This document shows positions 60,703 to 64,000 of a stretch of DNA of 64,000 nt, piece by piece. Below the pieces are notes generated by a model that saw nothing but the letters and a program-made list of their open reading frames with translations, made no database searches and was not told the DNA's origin. A program made the translations under genes and the position numbers. Position 1 is the first letter of the stretch, and each line of letters begins with the position of its first letter. The DNA is from Methylobacterium ajmalii (GTDB lineage Bacteria > Pseudomonadota > Alphaproteobacteria > Rhizobiales > Beijerinckiaceae), in contig NZ_JACWCT010000186.1 of the NCBI RefSeq assembly GCF_016613415.1, positions 1-64,000 of the forward strand, read 5' to 3'.

Positions 60703-61023
60703 CTACTGGGAGGTGGAAAGCTTCATCGTCACCAGGCCGCAGACGATGAGCGCCGCGGCGAGAATGCGCATGGGGCTCGCCTGCTCGCCCAGCACGGCGA
60801 TGCCGACGACGAAGGCGCCCACCGCGCCGATGCCGGTCCAGATGGTGTAGGCCGTGCCCAAGGGCAGCGTGCGCATGGCTACCGCGAGCAGCCAGAAGCT
60901 GCCGACCATGCCCGCCGCCATGACGAGCGTCGGACCAATCTGGGTGAAGCCCTCGGACTGCTTCATGGCGTAGGCCCAGACGATTTCCAGGAAACCTGCG
61001 CCGACGAGATAGATCCAGGCCAT
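60703..61023 (-). CDS. SMR-family exporter, Gdx/SugE type
   Basis: A 106-residue four-helix protein of the small multidrug resistance family. It starts MAWIYLVGAGFLEIVWAYAM with the membrane-embedded glutamate (E13) that binds cation and proton, and KQSEGFT follows as in the Gdx (guanidinium exporter) branch. WTGIGAVGAFVVGIAVLGEQ in helix 3 also supports Gdx rather than EmrE. It should work as an antiparallel dimer exchanging guanidinium or a quaternary ammonium for protons. I found no convincing guanidine riboswitch in the 110 bases upstream. Confidence 0.88.
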   Translation of the reverse strand: MAWIYLVGAGFLEIVWAYAMKQSEGFTQIGPTLVMAAGMVGSFWLLAVAMRTLPLGTAYTIWTGIGAVGAFVVGIAVLGEQASPMRILAAALIVCGLVTMKLSTSQ

Positions 61024-61159
61024 GCGGCCCTCCTAAGAGAGCCGGGCCGACCCGGACATTGCTTCCCACGATGGGCGGGGTCGTTCCCCGTCGCCTGCGT
61101 ATGCGGCGATGGCCAGGGAATACGACATCCACTCCCCAGTCAAGCGTTCCTGGCCGCGA

Positions 61160-61852
61160 TCAGCTGGCCTTTCGGGCGTAGCGACCCTCGTCCTGCGGCT
61201 CGAAGTACCGTCCGTGGAAGACGCGGACATCCATCTTCTTCTTCAGCGTGCCCGCCGTCAGGGGTTCCTTGTGCAAGGTGGCGCCGCGCAGCGTCGCGGC
61301 CCTGAGCTCCGGCAGGATCTCGGTCGGCGTTAGGGGACCGCGCTCGGCGAGGAGCTCGGCTATCTCTTGCATGACACGGTCCCTGAACTCCTCGGCACGG
61401 AAGCGGTCGAGCTGGTACTCGACCTTCGCTAGGCGCGCCTGGACGCGACCGCTCCCGGCCTCGGCGGCCTCGGCGCGGGCGAGCAGGGCCACGTTCTCGG
61501 CCTGGAGGGTCTCGATCATGCCGAGCAGGTGCTCGCGGTCCTGATTCTCGTCGGCGGCGTCGGCCTCGGCGGCGGCACGCTCGCGGGCGAACGCCTGGGT
61601 GGCCTCGCGCTTGGCCTGCTTCCAGAGTTCCATGGCGAGCGCCTGCCCCTTTTCCTTCATGCCCTTGGTCATGTCGGTGGGTTCGAGCTTGGGGTCGTAG
61701 CTGCGCTTCTTCCGCCAGGCGCGCAGGTGCTTGCAAACCTCGCGGGGGGAACCGCCGGTTGGGATGGCCTCGCGCACCTTGCGCAGGCTGGGCCGCTCGC
61801 CGTTGGCGAGCAGCCTGTCGGCGACGAGGAAGACGGTGAACTCGGACGGCAT
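61160..61852 (-). CDS. KfrA-type DNA-binding protein
   Basis: A 230-residue protein from ATG 61852. The N-terminal domain (TVFLVADRLLANGERPSLRK, VREAIPTGGSPREVCKHLRA) matches the KfrA N-terminal helix-turn-helix, and a long alpha-helical region follows (residues 75-170, charged and alanine-rich: AKREATQAFARERAAAEADA), likely a coiled coil. KfrA proteins bind plasmid DNA and contribute to partition or regulation; chromosomal and island copies also exist. It is divergent from the QatA-like gene about 290 bp away. This supports a plasmid or mobile origin for this end of the window. Confidence 0.82.
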   Translation of the reverse strand: MPSEFTVFLVADRLLANGERPSLRKVREAIPTGGSPREVCKHLRAWRKKRSYDPKLEPTDMTKGMKEKGQALAMELWKQAKREATQAFARERAAAEADAADENQDREHLLGMIETLQAENVALLARAEAAEAGSGRVQARLAKVEYQLDRFRAEEFRDRVMQEIAELLAERGPLTPTEILPELRAATLRGATLHKEPLTAGTLKKKMDVRVFHGRYFEPQDEGRYARKAS

Positions 61853-62139
61853 GGGCGGTCCCCTGGGGTGGCGGGGAGCATGCCTGCACGAAGTTAAGCG
61901 GGCGCTGAAATCGGCCCTGCGGGGGCGCGGATTCGCGACTCCGCGGTCGGGTATCAGGTAGCGTGACCCGATACCCTGTTCGCGCGGCATCCAGAGCAAT
62001 GGCTTGGCGCAGTTCAGGACGACTGCGCGGCCCCGAGCGTGCATCGTCGCTTCTAGGTTGTGGGTCACCTCACCGAGGCACTGGAACAAAAGGGGCTCAA
62101 ATGCCTTGACTGGCGAACTTGGCCTTGGGGGGCTGGCGC

Positions 62140-64000
62140 ATGTGGTCGGACAAGGAAACCGCGCGGGATTTCCTCAACTTCCATGCCGTCGCGGCGACCG
62201 CCGCCGAGATGATCGTTCAGGCCGAGGGGCAGGCGCTGTCGCTCGGGGTATCGGGTGGATGGGGCGCCGGTAAGTCCTCCATGGTCAAGCTCCTCCGGGC
62301 CGAGCTTGACGGCCGGGAGGGTCGGGACTTCGCGTTCGTCGAGTTCAACGCCTGGCTTTACCAGGGCTACGACGATGCCCGGTCGGCGCTGATGGAGGTC
62401 ATCGGCACCAAGCTCCTGGAGTACGCCGAGGAGCACGAGAAGCCGACCACCCACATCCTTGAATTCCTCGGTCGTGTCCGCTGGGCACGCGCGGCGGGTC
62501 TGGCCGCCGGGGTGGCCGGCTCCGTCGCGGTCGGCATGCCGTTGCCCGGCGTCCTCGGGGGGCTCTGGGACGCGTTTCGCGGTCTGACGGACGGCGACGT
62601 CACGAAGGAGGATGTCGACGCGGCCAAGGCGGCGGGCAAGGAGGCGGCGGACACGGGCAAGGGGCTCGTCGGCGACAAGAAGGAGCGGCCTTCGCCACCG
62701 AAGCAGATCCAGGAGTTGCGCGACCACTTCGAGGCGACCCTGGAGGAGCTTGGCGTCACGCTCGTGGTGCTCATCGACGACCTGGACCGCTGCCTGCCAG
62801 CGACCGCCATCGCGACCTTGGAGGCGGTCCGCCTATTCCTCTTCCTTGAGGGCACGGCCTTCGTCATCGCGGCGGACGATCGCATGATCCGGAACGCGGT
62901 GCGCGCCCACTTCAACTTCGACGTGGCGCTCGATGACGACCTCATCACGAGCTACTTCGATAAGCTGATCCAGGTCCCGATCCGGGTGCCGCCGCTCGGG
63001 ACCCAAGACGTGCGCGCCTACCTGATGCTCCTGTTCATCGAGAACAGCGGGCTTGAGGCGGAACGGCGCGACGAGCTCCGGACGGCGATCTGCGCACGGC
63101 TCGGACAGACTTGGCAGGGCAAGCGCGTCGACGCGGCCTTCGTTAAGACCCTCATCCAGGACTGCCCCGACGCCCTGGCCGCCCGTTTCGACCTCGCGGA
63201 CCGCCTCGCGCCGACGATGGCGACGGCGGAGCGCATCTCGGGCAATCCGCGCCTGATCAAGCGCTTCCTCAATACGCTTTCGATCCGGATGTCGATTGCT
63301 CGGAGGCAGGGCGTCACGGTGGACGAACAGGTCCTGGCGAAGATGCTGCTGTTCGAGCGGTGCGGGCAGAAGGACGCCTACGCAAGCATCCTGAAGGCGG
63401 TGGCGGCGCACGACGAGGGCAAGCCGGCGTTCCTGGCACCCTGGGAAGAGGCCGCGCGAAAGGGAGAGCAGCCGCCGGGCTTGAGGCCCGAGTTCAACGG
63501 CGACTTCGCCAAGGGATGGCTGGCGCTCGATCCCCCACTTGCCGACCTCGACCTCCGAGCCGTCGTGTACGTGAGCCGCGACCACCTGCCGGTCATCACG
63601 CCGAACGACGAGATGTCGTCCGAGGCCGCAGCGCTACTCGCCGGGGTGCTCGCGATTAGGTCCGGCATCAGCGAGCAACTCGTCACCCAGCTTCGCGGCC
63701 TGCCTCACCGGGAGACCGCCCAGATCATGGAACGGGTGCTCGGCAAGGCTCGACAGGTTCAGGAATGGGGGACCCCGCCCATCTTGCACGCCGCCCTGAC
63801 GATCGCGGCCGTCGACCCGGATCACGGCTCGACGTTCGCCCGTTTCCTGCGCGACGTGCCGCCGGCGCAGCTTACGGCCCCCATCGTGCCGATCCTGTCC
63901 GACAAGCCCTGGGCCGCAACGGTCCTGTCGCATTGGGCCGAGCAGGACGACACGCCGGCACCTGTCAAGCGTGCGATTTCGGCTGGCTCGCGACGGGGGC
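62140..64000 (+). CDS. qatA: KAP-family P-loop ATPase, QatA-like (runs off window)
   Basis: The open frame from ATG 62140 runs through the window end (620 codons, no stop). It begins MWSDKETARDFLNFHAVAAT; Walker A is GVSGGWGAGKSSMVKLL, Walker B is VTLVVLIDDLDRCLPATAIA, and VEFNAWLYQGYDDARSALME, FVIAADDRMIRNAVRAHF and RISGNPRLIKRFLNTLSIRM follow in the order of KAP (Kidins220/PifA-type) NTPases. A possible membrane-inserting helix pair (LAAGVAGSVAVGMPLPGVLG) lies near residue 120, as KAP proteins have. The overall pattern matches QatA, the ATPase of the four-gene Qat anti-phage system. qatB, qatC (QueC-like) and qatD (TatD-like) would lie just outside the window. Confidence 0.85.
   Translation, partial: MWSDKETARDFLNFHAVAATAAEMIVQAEGQALSLGVSGGWGAGKSSMVKLLRAELDGREGRDFAFVEFNAWLYQGYDDARSALMEVIGTKLLEYAEEHEKPTTHILEFLGRVRWARAAGLAAGVAGSVAVGMPLPGVLGGLWDAFRGLTDGDVTKEDVDAAKAAGKEAADTGKGLVGDKKERPSPPKQIQELRDHFEATLEELGVTLVVLIDDLDRCLPATAIATLEAVRLFLFLEGTAFVIAADDRMIRNAVRAHFNFDVALDDDLITSYFDKLIQVPIRVPPLGTQDVRAYLMLLFIENSGLEAERRDELRTAICARLGQTWQGKRVDAAFVKTLIQDCPDALAARFDLADRLAPTMATAERISGNPRLIKRFLNTLSIRMSIARRQGVTVDEQVLAKMLLFERCGQKDAYASILKAVAAHDEGKPAFLAPWEEAARKGEQPPGLRPEFNGDFAKGWLALDPPLADLDLRAVVYVSRDHLPVITPNDEMSSEAAALLAGVLAIRSGISEQLVTQLRGLPHRETAQIMERVLGKARQVQEWGTPPILHAALTIAAVDPDHGSTFARFLRDVPPAQLTAPIVPILSDKPWAATVLSHWAEQDDTPAPVKRAISAGSRRG

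Noticed and set aside
61024..61150. Guanidine riboswitch upstream of the Gdx-like gene
   Set aside because: GC hairpins exist (one with loop AACGA between GGGG and CCCC), but a second ACGR hairpin or the ykkC core could not be found. A covariance-model search of this leader would settle it.
1..64000. CRISPR array or rRNA/tRNA genes
   Set aside because: No regularly spaced short repeats and no conserved rRNA or tRNA segments were noticed on reading either strand.

Overview
The window is GC-rich, with AT-rich islands. Its gene content (MucR/Ros-type regulators, a NodS-like methyltransferase cluster, many short proteins with paralogues inside the window, a KfrA-type protein) points to an alphaproteobacterium of the order Hyphomicrobiales, most likely Methylobacterium or a relative. 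This assignment is inference from protein families. No rRNA, tRNA or CRISPR array was seen. The dense insertion sequences, broken genes and KfrA/Qat cargo fit an accessory region, either a genomic island or a megaplasmid.

Layout. 0-8 kb: two MFS transporters (one shortened), a glycosyltransferase / acyl-CoA dehydrogenase / methyltransferase cluster with an embedded nonsense-mutated LigD phosphoesterase-domain gene, a Crp-type regulator and small genes. 8-13 kb: an aromatic-acid MFS permease, a DUF418 membrane protein and a diguanylate cyclase. 13-20 kb: relics (chemoreceptor, integrase, DUF1612 protein), two MucR-like genes, a hybrid-kinase relic, and an ISL3 element gutted by an IS21 element. 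21-29 kb: a soluble triple-PAS chemoreceptor, a VOC protein, several small unknown proteins, and an IS66 transposase whose first half is inverted. 29-33 kb: a third MucR-like gene and a patchwork of relics (kinase/receiver, group II intron RT, M20 amidohydrolase, LivJ-type binding protein, BtuB-type receptor). 33-37 kb: two near-identical cobalamin riboswitches, one before the broken BtuB-type gene and one before an intact TonB receptor plus nickel/cobalt permease. 37-43 kb: a TadG-like protein, a DUF1624 membrane protein, a siderophore receptor cut by an IS66 relic, and a low-GC unknown gene. 43-48 kb: phage-like relics and a compact six-gene operon (AAA+ ATPase, three small proteins, metallophosphoesterase, secreted protein). 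49-61 kb: a redox/stress-type block of LysR and AraC regulators beside NAD(P)-binding oxidoreductases, a DUF892 protein, an MFS pump, DoxX and a Gdx/SugE-like exporter. 61-64 kb: a KfrA-like gene and, running off the right edge, a KAP-type ATPase strongly resembling QatA of the Qat anti-phage system.

How parts work together. The intact TonB receptor and the NiCoT permease form a B12-sensing operon, most simply explained as cobalt (or nickel) uptake for cobalamin synthesis. The 48-61 kb block looks like several independently acquired regulator/enzyme pairs. The 44-48 kb operon and the QatA-like gene are the best candidates for mobile-element or phage-conflict functions. Many genes carry single-base frameshifts or nonsense codons, so either the region is decaying or the assembly has residual indel errors. 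Raw-read inspection would separate the two.
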